DNA from: Hyphodiscus hymeniophilus
Taxonomy: Eukaryota; Ascomycota; Leotiomycetes; Helotiales; Hyphodiscaceae
Reading direction: 5' to 3'
Length of the DNA: 64,000 bases
NCBI GenBank assembly: GCA_016508695.1
Contig: VNKQ01000009.1
Coordinates: forward strand, 186,001 to 250,000
Below, piece by piece: positions 21,086-33,200 of the stretch. Both the position numbers and the translations under genes were made by a program. Numbering within the stretch: position 1 is the first letter of the stretch; every line of letters begins with the position of its first letter. The notes below the pieces were generated by a model. That model worked only from the letters and a program-made list of their open reading frames with translations. It was not told where the DNA came from and searched no databases.

Positions 21086-24000
21086 ATGTCCTCTCAAGGC
21101 CGTGGCGGACGCGGCGGACGAGGTGGTGGAGGTGGGAACTTTCGAGGTGGTAGTGACCGTGGTAGTGACCGTGGTAGTGACCGTAGTAGTGACCGTGGCG
21201 GTTTCCGTGGAGGCAGAGGCGGTGGAGATAGGGGACGTGGAGGTGGTGGACGTGGAGGACGTGGTGGTTCAGCTCCAGTTCAGATATTCAGGTAAGAGTT
21301 CAGTTCTCCCGTCGAAAAATATTCCACTAACTGATCAATTTCCAGAGATCCCACGGCCCCTCTCACTGCTCCTGATACCGCAGTCACGAACATCGAGAAT
21401 GCCTACCTGAATAGTACTGGTGGTATTGGAGCAATGGGCAATCTTGCTGTGACAGGACAGTTCCCTGCCCGTCCAGGCTACGGAACCCAAGGAAAGCAGA
21501 TTACAGTTTATGCAAACTACTTCAAAGTGCACGCTGCGCCTAACCTGCACCTCACTCGTTACAATATCGAGATCGAGCCCGAAACCAAAGGACGCAAACT
21601 ACACCGCCTTTTTCAGCTCTTTCTGGAACTTCCCCAGTTCGCCGGGGTTGCCTCGGATTACAAGTCGGTGATCGTTGCTCGTCAACCTCTCTCAGTCCAA
21701 GATGGGGAGACTTTTAACATTACCTATCGAGGGGATGGAGAGGACACACCCCTTCCAAATGCGAACACTTACCAAGTCCGTGTTGTCACACCACTCTCCC
21801 TTGGTATTTCAGACCTTGTCAGCTATCTGAGTGCGACGACTGGCAGCTCAGCCTTTCCTCAGAAGCTCGAAGTCATCCAGGCTCTTAACATCCTCTTGGG
21901 CAGCTACCCGCAATCTCATGACGGAACGTCATCCATTGCAGGCAATCGACACTTCTCGCTTGACCGAAGTGAACGAAACGCGCATAATATCCGTGTCCTT
22001 GGAGGTGGGCTTGAGTCCTTACGAGGGTTCTACCAAAGTGTTCGCCCTGCCACTGGTGGTATTCTTCTCAACGTCAACGTCACCCACGGTGTCTTTCTGG
22101 AGCCAATGCGTCTCGACCTCCTCTTTCCTCGCTTGGGAACAGGCAACCTCATGACCCTACAGAAGAAGCTAAAGCTTGTTCGCGTACAGCTAATCCACCT
22201 TCCAAAAAAGAAGACCAAAGCTAATAAAGATATCCCACGAGTCAAGACTATCTTCGGACTTGCTCATCCCCAAGATGGTCGTGGCGAGCAACATCCCCCT
22301 CAGATTGTGAACGGGATTGGATCTGGACCCAAGCATGTCAAGTTCTGGCTTTCTGATGTTCCTCCAGCTGCTGCCGCCGCTGGTGCTCAACCCGCAGGAA
22401 AGGGCAAGAAGCCTGCTGGTCCTTCTATGCCTACAAATGCGTACATTTCGGTGTTCGATTATTTCGGAAGAAGTAAGTTGTGATCGTAGGCACACAAGGA
22501 AAGTCTAGCTGACACCGTCCCTAGAGTACCCTACCATCCGACTGAATCCTAGCCATCCTGTCGTCAATGTTGGAAACCGAGAGCATCCTAATTATCTTCC
22601 TGCTGAAGTCTGCGTCGTGCTCCCTGGTCAGACAATCAAGCGCCGCTTAGGCGCTGACCAGACGAAAAATATGATCACCTTTGCTTGCAGAAAGCCCTTT
22701 GAAAATGGAAATTCGATTATCAGTGACGGCAAGGCGGTCCTTGGTTTGAACCCAAGCCAGAGCCCGGTCTTGGTAAGTGTCTTGTCCGGATAATTCATTG
22801 GCCATATACTAAATTTTAACAGGCGAAATTTGGACTCGCTGTTGGGACCAGCTTGATTACTGTGAACGCCCGTCAACTAAATCCTCCACCAGTTAAATAT
22901 CGTGATGCAAGCTCACGCGAGACATCGGTGATTCCTAGGTTTGGCAGTTGGAATATGGCCAACATTAAGTTCCAAACTGGCAGCAAGCTTGGTCCATGGA
23001 CCTATATCTTTTTTAAATCAACCCGCGGATCACCCCAAGCTTTCTTTGACCACGAAGTCCCACCCACTGTCACGAAATTCCAGAAGTTTCTTCAACAATC
23101 GGGCGTTAACTCCAGCGAATTCATCTCATCACCAGGTCCACCAACCATCATGCTTACCGATGGCGACGAGGGTTCGAATGATAGGATTATCAAAGATATC
23201 TTGAGAAGAATGTCTAGCGGTCAGGACTCACCCAAGCCGCACTTTGTCTTGTGCATCCTTCCTTATCCCGATGTTGCAATTTACAACAGTATCAAGACTA
23301 TTGCCGACACCAGGGCAGGCATTCATACCGTCTGTGTCGTTGGTAACAAATTCATGAAAGAAGGGGGCCAGGGACAGTACTTCGGTAACATTTCTCTGAA
23401 GTTTAACTTGAAGGCTGGCGGTATCAACCACACTGTCGACCCAGCAAAGCTCGGCGTCGTTAGCGAGGGTAAAACGATGGTTGTTGGACTGGATGTCACC
23501 CATCCGTCCCCTGGATCCAAGGAGGGCGCTCCTAGTGTTGCTGCCATTGTTTCGAGCGTCGACAAATTCCTTGGACAATGGCCTGGTGCCTTCAAGATCC
23601 AGGAAGGTCGGAAAGAGATGGTAACTTCTCTTGAAGCCCTTTTCTTGGGTCGTCTTCGACTTTGGCAGAAGAATAACAGGAATTCTCTACCGGAAAATGT
23701 CATCTTGTATCGGGATGGCGTGTCTGAGGGTCAATATCAGCAGTTGTTGGACTTGGAACTTCCCTTGGTCCGCAACGCATGCCGTCAGGTATATCCTGCG
23801 AACGCAACAAAGCAGGGATATCCGAAAATTTCCATCATCGTATGTGGGAAGCGCCATCACACTCGATTCTACCCCGCCACGGAGAATGACGCAGATCGTT
23901 CCTCCAATTGCAACCCCTGCACTGTTGTTGACCGTGGTGTGACAGAGGCGAGATTCTGGGACTTCTTTCTCCAACCCCATGCCTGCCTTCAAGGAACTGC

Positions 24001-24343
24001 CCGGCCTGGTCACTACGTGGTGATTCTTGATGAGATCTTTAGAGGCCGCAAAGCGAAACCTCCCCACCAGAACGCGGCGGATGCCCTCGAGGATCTAACC
24101 CTCAACATGTGTCATCTGTTCGGCCGTGCAACAAAGGCAGTCAGTCTCTGCCCAGCTGCCTACTACGCCGATCTCCTTTGCACTCGGGTTAGATGCTACT
24201 TGTCTGATCAATTTGATCCGAATGACTCTTCTGCCACCGTCAGCATCGCATCAGGCGGTACACCACGACCACCACCACCACCACCCACTTTCGACGAACT
24301 CGCCCTTCCCGAAAACATGAAGGATACCATGTGGTACATATAA
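21086..24343 (+). CDS. Argonaute protein (QDE-2-like)
   Basis: Four exons give 1033 aa: 21086-21291, 21346-22472, 22525-22772 and 22823-24343; introns are 54, 52 and 50 nt. Residues 1-66 are an RGG/GSDR-rich disordered tail, partly from a 12-bp tandem repeat. Then come ArgoN, linker L1 (FNSI-like RHFSLDRS), PAZ with a fungal insert (AAAAAGAQPAGKGKKPAGP), L2, MID with the 5'-phosphate pocket (YNSIKTIADTRAGIHT) and PIWI. Catalytic residues by motif: D751 in GLDVTHP, D825 in YRDGVSEGQ, D977 in AAYYADL (Asp where animal proteins have His) and a probable glutamate finger E792 in GRKEM. So a DEDD slicer tetrad looks intact. It binds small RNA in the cytoplasm for quelling-type silencing. C-terminus MWYI is typical. 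Confidence 0.97.
21149..21196 (+). repeat. 12-bp coding repeat (GSDR) in Argonaute exon 1
   Basis: Four tandem copies of GGTAGTGACCGT (last with one change) encode GSDRGSDRGSDRSSDR in the disordered RGG tail. Length is likely to vary between strains. Confidence 0.9.
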
Positions 24344-25740
24344 GGATTTGGATGTTCGACGCTGCCGCCTCTCTGGATCGTTGCTTTCAGTGATGTTCGC
24401 CGTTTGCCTTATCAGATAGCCGCGACTCCGCTTTCACCGCACCACTGCTCACTGATGTTCGGCACACCAGCATATTCTCTATTTACCTTCACTGAACCTT
24501 CCAAACCTTTCTCCGACCATCTTCTACAACACCTCTGGACTGCCAGTCACCATTACCACCGCGAGTTTTCGGCAATCCATCTGCTCATTATAAGGCTCTT
24601 ACTGTTCAGCCATATTTCTACAGGCCCCATCACCTACTAGCGTTTCAATGCCTCAGCAAGACTTTTGGACTTTTCTGGGAAGATGGCGAGCTCCCTCGGG
24701 ACGGAGTTGTCTCTTTTTACGACGTTTCACTCACTTCCTGATGCCCACTCTCATTTTAAAGCGCTCATTGCACCCAACATTGATCAATTCCAGCGACATG
24801 GTGGCCGGTCTTTCCAGTCGCTTCAGTGGCAAGGGGAGACTCACGCCTAGATTACTGGGTGGTCATTGTCATCCAAAAGCAAATTTACGACTTTCACGAT
24901 GCGTCTTTCTTTTCCTGTCTCTTTTCAAAAAGCAAACAGCAAATCAGCAGCAATGTAATCACCAGCGGTATTTCTACAGTGGTCGTTTGGCCTTCCACTT
25001 CTTTGGGACTGGAAGCTGAACAAGACCCTGTTCAACTTTTCCGTTCTTCTCTTCGGGTACGTGGTGAAAGAGGGTGAACTTCGTCCTTTCAGATTAACCT
25101 CTCTACATTTCATCACGGCCACCTTTAGTTTCATACAAATCCTTACTGCTTGTTTCGTGCTTTGCTCTCCCGTGATGTGGAATTTCATTATTATTACAAG
25201 AAGAAAGGTCAACTTCTCATTTCCAATGTTCAGACTTGGCAAGTTCAATTTCCGGCAATGCTTCCACGTTCTGAAACCTTAACACTCGAAGCTTGGATAT
25301 CTCTCAATTCTATTCACCCAGAAAGCCACAGTTCGCCATCTAACTTTACTCCGATAGATTGTGATGACTGATCCCTCAATACACGTGAGACTCATATATA
25401 ATAACAGGCAGTAATCTCCTGGCACGGTCATTCCACCGTGGCCACTCCCTCCCTTCTCACCTCATCCCACAGCGCCAGCGACAACGGTCATCCACCTACA
25501 GCTTGACCTACCGCTAGATTCTCAACCATCCGACATACTCGTGGGATTTCCCACAGCACAGCAGAGCGAATAAGATTTCTATGAAGAATAGATATCTCCT
25601 TCCTCATTGGACCTACCAACCTCATTGACCTGGAAGGCTCACCTTCTACTCCGAAGAGCTTCCTTGTCTATCGAAACTTTGTTGAACATTATTGTCCCAA
25701 CCACATGATCGGGGCAGCGTTTTAGTAGCGCATTCATTGA
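24344..25740. other. 3' flank of Argonaute, no gene seen
   Basis: Pyrimidine-rich sequence with short ORFs lacking motifs. Part must be the Argonaute 3' UTR. Confidence 0.45.
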
Positions 25741-25741
25741 G

Positions 25742-26170
25742 TTGAGATGGCAGAATCTTCTGCAATGGGAGCTAGAGGCTCTTCGAGATCGCGCTCATTT
25801 AATCAACGCGACCAAACTGTTCCGATTTTACCACCGCCACTTCCACAAAGAAAGAGAAGGCGAAACTAAGACTTACAAGCTTGACGACACCACACCCGCA
25901 GCCTTTGGACTCTTTGTCAAGTGGATATACACCCAGAGCATCGATGTCATCGATATCGGCAGCGAGATTGCGGATTACTATGCTGCTCTAATCCGACTCT
26001 GGATCTTATTAGCTAACAAGCTCCTCATCCCCGGACTTCAGAACCATGTTATCGAGGCCCTTGTATAAGCTTCAAGTCTCTACCAAAAGCATCCCACATC
26101 TTGAATACAACTACGTCTATGAGCAAACCAGTGTTGACAGCGCACTTCGCAAGCTTTTGATTACTATGCT
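25742..26170 (+). pseudogene. Truncated BTB/POZ-domain fragment
   Basis: The frame from 25742 reads KEREGETKTYKLDDTTPAAFGLFVKWIYTQ, ALIRLWILLANKLLIPGLQNHVIEAL: the second half of a BTB domain as found in many fungal BTB proteins. The continuation YNYVYEQTSVDSALRKLLI lies in another frame (about 26100-26160). The first half of the domain (the D-x-x-L-x-V strand and H-K-x-x-L-x-x-x-S helix) is missing; a different frame at 25747 offers MAESSAMGARGSS, like the N-terminus of such proteins. This pattern of shifted pieces suggests a decayed copy, though a multi-intron gene with unusual splicing is not excluded. Confidence 0.55.
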
Positions 26171-26283
26171 ACACGCAATGTATCGATGTCACCAAGATCG
26201 GCCAGCCGCCGGCGCGAGGTGCGGAGAATCCGACCGCCTCGACTCTACGTCCGGGGGTTTGTTGAGATTTGATTTCATGGAGG

Positions 26284-26670
26284 CTATGTCGACAGGTTAT
26301 TCGACAGCGACAGCGACAGCGATAACGATGGCGAAAGCACGATCGGTAACGACAATGCCAGCTGAGGCTGTTGCGAGGGCTGTTGCGTAGGGTGTTGCGT
26401 GGGCTGTTGCGAGGGCTGTTGCGAGGGCTGTTGTGTGGTTCTTTGTGGGAGTGGAGGTGGTAGAATTCGCTCGATATCTTCATCAAAGCTCGTTCTGGAG
26501 TCAGAGGGAGTACTGATTGACGAGGAATCTCTTGGTTGCTTGGGGCAGCTTTTTGGTGGGGCGGAGAGTAGAGCGATGCCAGCACAGCCGAGAAGGAGCC
26601 AGGGAGTGATCTCGTTGACCGGATCAACCGTAGATAACCAAAATTCGTCATTCGGAGATGTCATATTCAA
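26284..26670 (-). CDS. Doubtful ORF: single TM segment plus QQPS repeats
   Basis: 128 aa (or 126 from the second Met). Residues 18-36 (NEITPWLLLGCAGIALLSA) are hydrophobic enough for one membrane helix, preceded by a short acidic N-terminus. Then comes a Ser/Thr-rich region, PPPLPQRTT, and six QQP(S/T) units made by a 12-bp tandem repeat (about 26365-26437), then a Ser/Leu low-complexity tail ending NNLST. No homologue comes to mind. The layout (membrane anchor plus repeat tail) is protein-like, but the repeat also reads open in another frame (SPRN), so it could be chance. Confidence 0.3.
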   Translation of the reverse strand: MNMTSPNDEFWLSTVDPVNEITPWLLLGCAGIALLSAPPKSCPKQPRDSSSISTPSDSRTSFDEDIERILPPPLPQRTTQQPSQQPSQQPTQHPTQQPSQQPQLALSLPIVLSPSLSLSLSLSNNLST

Positions 26671-27468
26671 AGCGGAAGCAAACCGCCTCGGAAATCTTGG
26701 GGGTTCGGGCTACACTGGAGGCTGATAGATGGATCATGGGAAATGGTAGCAACTGACGCACTCTGAAGGAATCTTGTATGAGATGTTTCAAAACGTTCTG
26801 AATGTGAGATGATCTTCTGTAACTCCTGTAAATATCTGTGCTTCTTGTAGCAGAGTTTGAGAGGTGTTGATTTCGTCGAGGAGGTAGTGATTTTGATAAA
26901 GCATATTTCGAACCTCTGATAGAGAGATATCGCGCGCGATTCTCAGATTGACCGAGTTCGTACCAACGCTACGAGTAGAGGACGTTTTGGATGATTTGGA
27001 GATTTCATTGATGGCGATATGACGTGAAGGGATTCTTGAAGGGTGAAATATTGAAACTGCTTGTGCATTAGAGCTCGTGATGAGATTTCCCGTGGAAATA
27101 CATGCACAAGTCTGTGAGGTGGGAGGAAGAGATGGCAGAGAAGTAGCCTCAAGCAGGACAGGGCAGCAAGAGAGATTCAGACTGGAGCTCTTCGTCCTTT
27201 TTTCGAGGGAAACATTAGATCACATCGCATGATGATGATTCACTCGGTTTGCTTTCCGTGAATCTGTATGCGCCATATTGTAAAGCATCCCGGTATTCCG
27301 TATTGATCAAGGTGTCGAGCTTTCGACTTCCAAATATGACATCCACCTGCAATCAATCAACGAAACCAACAAAACGGAAGCCATCAACCCGTTCTCAAGC
27401 CGCTTGGACTTGAGAAACCTTCACCTCAACCCGACAAGTAACGAGGAGAACCTACGACTCTCATCGCA
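26671..27468. other. Spacer without a supported gene
   Basis: Only short ORFs; nothing recognised. Confidence 0.4.
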
Positions 27469-27714
27469 ATGTGCAGACAGGTGGTAACATATCACAACTG
27501 CCGCTTCTCCCTCCAAAGCCACGTCTTCCACTGCAACGCTTTCAAAGCGCTCCTGGAAGAAGCGGCTTCGAAAGAGGAGCCAGAACCTGATTACAAGACC
27601 TGTGCGAATTGGAGGGTCCTGGAGGAGATCAGGGACGGCGTGTGTGGTGGGGAGACTTTGGGCAGGGGGGAAGAAAATGCTCGCATTGGATCCCAGTACT
27701 TGGGAGTTATGTGA
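27469..27714 (+). CDS. Small Cys-containing hypothetical protein
   Basis: 81 aa starting MCRQVVTYHNCRFSLQSHVFHCNAFKALLEEAA. The opening M-C-x3-V-x2-Y-x2-C-x(n)-H-x2-H-C pattern recalls the many short fungal proteins that start MCxxxxxxYxCGH and may bind zinc. The rest is acidic and hydrophilic with further cysteines (TCANW, GVCGG). It may be spliced near its end (a GTAAGT lies at 27720-27725), which would change the C-terminus. No secretion signal. Function unknown; existence uncertain. Confidence 0.4.
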   Translation: MCRQVVTYHNCRFSLQSHVFHCNAFKALLEEAASKEEPEPDYKTCANWRVLEEIRDGVCGGETLGRGEENARIGSQYLGVM

Positions 27715-29055
27715 GAAAGGTAAGTCGGTGATTGAGGGTTTTGGTTTTCGCCCTGGAGCAGGTCTTTCTCGGCGTGCAGGGGATGGTAGAAATCATTGAT
27801 GACTTGCGAGCCTGCATTGGCATGAGTGCTTCAGCTGCTTCACTGTGACATTTGCTTATCAAGAACACACCGGGGTTCATTGGTTGTCAGTATCTGAGCT
27901 GTTGTAAATATTGTCATGTAGCAAAAGGGGCGTACACCCGCTCAGGGTCTTCCCTTCAGAGCCTCAATAGCATAACCCCATGGAACCTAAATCGACCTTT
28001 CCCTACAGCCCAAAGCCTCCAATCCCAAAGCAAAGGCATCCATCTCCCTACTCAAAGAGAAGGGAAGCCGAAGCCCGAATTCGACGTTCCATCCGCTTTG
28101 CGGCTGAGAGGATGGCTTCACCCGGCAGGGCCTAGGAGATCAAGTGCATTCTTTCCCTCATCTTCTCTTGAGACTTCACTGGAGAGAGCGACACTCCATC
28201 TCGTAAGACGAGTCGACGACGCTATGGAAACCTCGAATCCTGAGATGGGGACCAGCGAATCCTCCTCTTACCTCAGGTGACTAGGTAGGTAGATCCTGTA
28301 TGATAAAAGCGTGTGCAACGTGAAGGATGCACGCGCACATGGGGCGAGAGAAGGAATGGTCCTGCGGAATGACCGAGTGTTGAGGTCTAGAGAGGAATTT
28401 GGGACGTTGGATGAGTGATTGGAGATACAGGAGATGCGACCGAGAGGAGATGAAGCTGGAAGGGGGATGATATTGCGGCTGGATGGGATGGCTTCGCTAG
28501 GGCTTATCAGTAGTAGCGTGGTTGGAAGGGAAGCCTCCTGTCAGTCGGTCACCAGGGTGTCAGATGTTTGATGGAGATCGATCGAGAAATGAAGGATGCA
28601 GATCCGGGTTTCCCGAGAGATAAACGAGGTCGGAGGCGGATTGCCATGTGGATGCTGTATGTTTTGGGTTGTTGGATTGTCAGATATTTAATGGAGATCA
28701 GTCGAGGAGCAAAGGGGGTGAAAGTCACATGATATGCCAAACCAGGACATGAATTCTGAAAGTAACACAAAGGCGTACTATGGTATTGTCAAACGTTGCG
28801 ACAGAGGTAGTTTGAAGTTTTTGAATTTCATTTGTAAGAGCAAGGTTTTCTATGCTCTCAGAACAGACTCTGTTGACTACAGAGATCAGTCCAGGTCCCA
28901 TTATGCCCTCCCAACGCCTTTTTATGCAAATGCACGCCCGACAAATTCGCCAGCTCAACTATGCTCCGTCTATAAACACATCCCGTGACACGCCATCGCT
29001 AATCATTTCTCATGCTGTAGACCAAAGGAACTCGTGTCCAATAATGACCTCCACA
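27715..29055. other. Spacer with a weak direct repeat
   Basis: No supported gene. An imperfect ~38-bp direct repeat starts at about 28559 and 28679 (both TCAGATxTTTxATGGAGATC...). The right end should be the cyclin 3' UTR. Confidence 0.4.
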
Positions 29056-30207
29056 TTACACAAGCGATCTATCCTTCTGTTGCCCCGTCAAGAACCTCGA
29101 GAAAATATTCCCACTCATCAACCTCGGCTTTTTCGACGGCTTCTCCTCCGCAACTTCTTTTTCGATCTCGTAAGGCAACATCCCGTGCTTGCCAGACCCA
29201 GCATGCTGGTTGGCGATGTGGACATGAACGATATCCGGAACGACGTGTCTTGGCTCTTCGTACCGAGCTGGTAAGCCATCGTACATAACTTCGTTCTCAT
29301 CAGCGTAGATACTCGACTCTGGAGTGCCAGATCGAGATCTCTGGGAGACGTATGATGAGCCCGAGGAGAGGTTGGAGACTGTCTCAGCATGGCCGCTATA
29401 TGTCAAGTCGGGGACGTCCATTGAGGAGGGTGGTGAGTCATATCGGACTGCCGGTTGTACAATTTCTCCGCAGGGATTAATGAATTTGCCATCGTGGTAC
29501 TCTGCGTATGTACCTTCGTAGCCGTAATAATTGCTCGCGCCCTCGTAGAGAAGTCTCTCCTCCTCAACAAACCGTTGCTCACGGAAACTGGACTTTCTCT
29601 GCTCTCTAACGCGAGCATGCTCTTCTTGACGTTGGATCTCCATTCGAATGGGTGCAAGGAATGGCTCGAGGTGGTGGTAAAGATCGTCCTCGCTGATGTT
29701 GAGGTCCCAGTCGAGGAGGAAGAGAAGTTGCTTCTCCATTAAGTTAACTTCTGTCTTGGAGAACCCGAAAGGTTCAAAACCTCGAACATTAGAGTATTCG
29801 GCCCAATGCTTATTCTTCGGCGACGAGTCATTAAGGAATTTAGCAGAGAGGATCAAAGCAGCAAGGAAGATGCGGTGGACTGTACATCTCAGTCCCTTTG
29901 CCACGGGTGGTAAGCGTTGCTTCAGACGCTCGAGGTATACCAGTGAGGTCATCAAAGTCGGTACTTGAACGTTTGATTTCCTTACCAGGGATGTGATGAA
30001 TTTCTCGAGGCTTGGTAAGTCGGGTTTTGTTGCGTCTTGTGGAGGTGTTTGAGGTGGTGAGGGAGGTAACCGACTCGATTGAGGTGCGACAGGTTCGCAT
30101 TGGATGACTTCCGCAGCTTTCATAGCAAGGTATGAGATCATTTGCGTGCTGACTGGCATGTATATGAAATGTTCGAGGGCAGCCTCGTTCAAAGCTCGTT
30201 GAGACAT
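29056..30207 (-). CDS. Pho85-type cyclin (Pcl1/2, PclA-like)
   Basis: Single exon, 383 aa from the ATG at 30207 (MSQRALNEAALEHFIYMPVS); an in-frame upstream ATG at 30270 adds 21 residues that look like leader. The cyclin box spans about residues 60-190: FITSLVRKSNVQVPTLM, LVYLERLKQRLPP, HRIFLAALILSAKFLND, KNKHWAEYS, EVNLMEKQLLFLLDWDLNI. The W-A-E-Y and LLDWDLNI pieces are typical of Pcl1/2-type cyclins that activate the Pho85 kinase at G1 and in morphogenesis. The C-terminal half is Ser/Glu-rich and probably disordered, with SSGSS and SGTPESS that could be phospho-degrons, and ends with a basic KKPR motif. No intron is seen. It stands alone in a gene-poor stretch. Confidence 0.92.
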   Translation of the reverse strand: MSQRALNEAALEHFIYMPVSTQMISYLAMKAAEVIQCEPVAPQSSRLPPSPPQTPPQDATKPDLPSLEKFITSLVRKSNVQVPTLMTSLVYLERLKQRLPPVAKGLRCTVHRIFLAALILSAKFLNDSSPKNKHWAEYSNVRGFEPFGFSKTEVNLMEKQLLFLLDWDLNISEDDLYHHLEPFLAPIRMEIQRQEEHARVREQRKSSFREQRFVEEERLLYEGASNYYGYEGTYAEYHDGKFINPCGEIVQPAVRYDSPPSSMDVPDLTYSGHAETVSNLSSGSSYVSQRSRSGTPESSIYADENEVMYDGLPARYEEPRHVVPDIVHVHIANQHAGSGKHGMLPYEIEKEVAEEKPSKKPRLMSGNIFSRFLTGQQKDRSLV

Positions 30208-33200
30208 GATGTAGGGTTGACGATGGGTTGGTTTAATGGGATGAGAAAATCCGAGATGCAAAACAAACAAGCAAGCAAATGTATAGAATATATCGAGAAG
30301 TAAAATAACGCAAGAATTGGTTAAGTCGTTGGGTATTGTGGTCGGTGAGGTGGTATTGTATTGCCAACCTATTGTGGGGACAAGCGAGGCTGAGAAAGGC
30401 TGGGGGGAAGCTGCCTTTTAAAGTCACTCAACGATCGAATGAATGCGAAGCGACAATAGCAACGGACCCAGGAGACGGAGCAGATTGAATCAAGCGGTGT
30501 TTGGCTCTTTCTGAAAATGCGCAAAAGTAGATCCGGCCAGCGGAAAATATGGGCGAGGGAGGCTTTTTGGTGGAGCCGAGGAAGAAATTATTCCCTACGA
30601 CAGAAAGTTTGACAGAGTTGCCAAGCAATACGGCCGTGAAGAATCAATGATTACGTTGCTACCTGCTGCCCAGCGAGTGTTGGAAGCTGTTGGTTGAAGG
30701 GATTGGGTACAGGCTGAGTGCGCCGCTATGCCTCGCTAGCAGCCTTGGTGATGAGCCCGAAGGATTCGCCTCGGCGGATGAGGATGTCTGTGTTTTTAGG
30801 GGAAGCAAAGCGATGAACGATTGACAAGGCCTGCGATTGGTGTTGGAAATCCAAGGGAGTGATCGACTTTTCTTGAACGCACAGACTGAGGGTACGGACG
30901 TATATGTAGACTTCGAGAACGGAGGACGGAGGAGGTGGTGTTTCGTTTCGTGAGAATGTACTCCTTAAGGGAATGTGATGCTGCTGCACTCCTTATCTGA
31001 CAACCGGGTCGGAAAAGTAGCAAAAGTCGGACCGAAGGATGGATGGATGGATGGGATGGGATCAAAAGGGAGGATGTCGTCGTCGAAGTCGTCGATACTA
31101 CTATAGACCTTCGTAGAAAAGGAGAACTTGGGGTCGAGGGTTTATATGAAATGTGGTGGTATGGGGGCTGGGCCGAATGGGTGTTGGCCGGATTAGGAAT
31201 GACAGGCTGTGAGGGCAGGAGGTTACTTTACTCGGCCTGTCGTTTAGAGTTTTTTTGTTTTCCTCTTTTACGCAGGTCCGGTCCCCTAACTTCCCAACTA
31301 TCCAGCCAGCTCGGATTATTCTTGGCTGCTCCGTAAGGAATTTGAAGGTTTGGTGGCGGTTGGTTGGAGGATGGCTGCCCCTCGTTTCCCCAAAAGGACC
31401 AGGGATGTTTTGGGAAGGGAGGAGGTGCAGTAGGGGGGGGGGGGGCAGAGTGGCAGTTTCAGCCCAGAGAAGACGATCCACCAGATCGACAAGACACTCC
31501 AGACGCCCAAGACAGGCTTCGAGTTACTTCGAGGGGGGCGAATGAGTGGCTCCTACGCAGTACCCAGGTATGAGGTGGCCTAGTGGTCACCCAAGGATGG
31601 TGGCACTGGTGGGCACTGGTGGATACAGTTTGGATACAGTACTCGAGTACAGTATCTTGTGGCACCTGTGGCACTCTGGAGTGCTGCCGCTCTGATTCGT
31701 CTTTTCGCGTTTCTCTTCAAATCTCCTCGTCCTATTGAAACACGAATATCTCAGATCTCTCTTTGGCTACCGTCTGCCGTTCACTTTGCCTCCCAGTCCA
31801 ATAGAATTCCGATGCAAGGCCGTCGTGAAGATTCTGAAACCAGGAATTCGATTCTGCGGTCCCACCAGTCGTCCTAAGAATTGCAATAATTCGTAGACAA
31901 TGATGAAATGTATTGCCAGGAGCGTCCAGATGCGTGTCGGTTTGGACGAAGGGGATGAGTTCCCTCCTCCGTGGAATGGATGGCGCGACAGGAAGATATG
32001 CAACGAAGTCGCGAACGGGAGGTTGGTTATACTTGCAGCCGTTCAATATCTCATGTATGAAGCAGGTGTGGACAAAGTATGAAGCATGAATGAGTTGTTC
32101 ATGTAAATGACTGGTTGCGAGTGTGATTCTGAGGTGTCATCCACCTATTATCCAGCGCGATGGCAACGATCACGCAGCAAGAGACCCTGTATTTCATATT
32201 GACACATGGTTAAAGTACGCTGATCAATACCCGCCTCCTTGACCATGCGCTGGAACGATCATGCACCCTTTGCGGAGGCTGGATCAGAAGTTCAGTCCAC
32301 CGAGTTCGTGTGGCCACCTGATATTACGAGTCGCGAGAGGCTTTGCAGCTTGGATCGTCAGCCGGCAACCCAGCGCAGCAGAGCGGAGGCGATTAGACTT
32401 CGCCATACGAGGTATCTTGTATCTACAGTGTGGCTGGCACTTGGGGAAAGTCCTCTATCGACCTGCGAGTAATTCCGCATTCTAGAGCAGCTCCATTTGT
32501 AAATCTTCCTGCACCTAAAACTTGGTGAATCGACGGTTCTTCTCGATTTCGACGGGTAGAAGTTCTCGTTGTCGGCCTTGGCGAAACAACTGGTGCAGCG
32601 GTGGTGGGCGGGACTTTAGGATGACTAACCATCGCTACTGTACAGCCCCCTATTTTTTGGCGAAGAGGCTGGCCAGACCTCTTCGTACCTCCTTACCCCT
32701 TACAGTACGAAAGATACTAGGAGATTGCCGAAGACGAAGACGCGCTCATCTCGTGTGGACGCTGTGCTATAAACCGAATATCTTCGCTGCCACTCGAAAT
32801 CACGAAGTCTGTTGACTGTTGAAAAGGAAACGTCTGCGTCACCGGGGACGAAACAACAACATCGTCTCAGCCACATGTTGGATGAAGACTCCGTCTATGC
32901 TCTCCCATTCGCGGCCAGAAGATCATCGTCAGCCTCGGCCATCCGACAGGCTCATGATCAATGAACAATTTCGAAAGGATCCCCTGAATAATTGCGTGCG
33001 TAGTAGCCGCAAAGCCACAGCCCGGGATGGGCATTGAGGATCATACAAGGATGCAGGAGCTCGCAGGACCGGTGTGGCGGTGCTACGTACATCTTCAGCC
33101 GATCCTGAACGTTTCGGATGTCACCGACAACAGACTCTTACCACCAGTGTACCCACCAAGGCGGCTGTATCATTAACCTCAGAAGTAAATACCCCATCGC

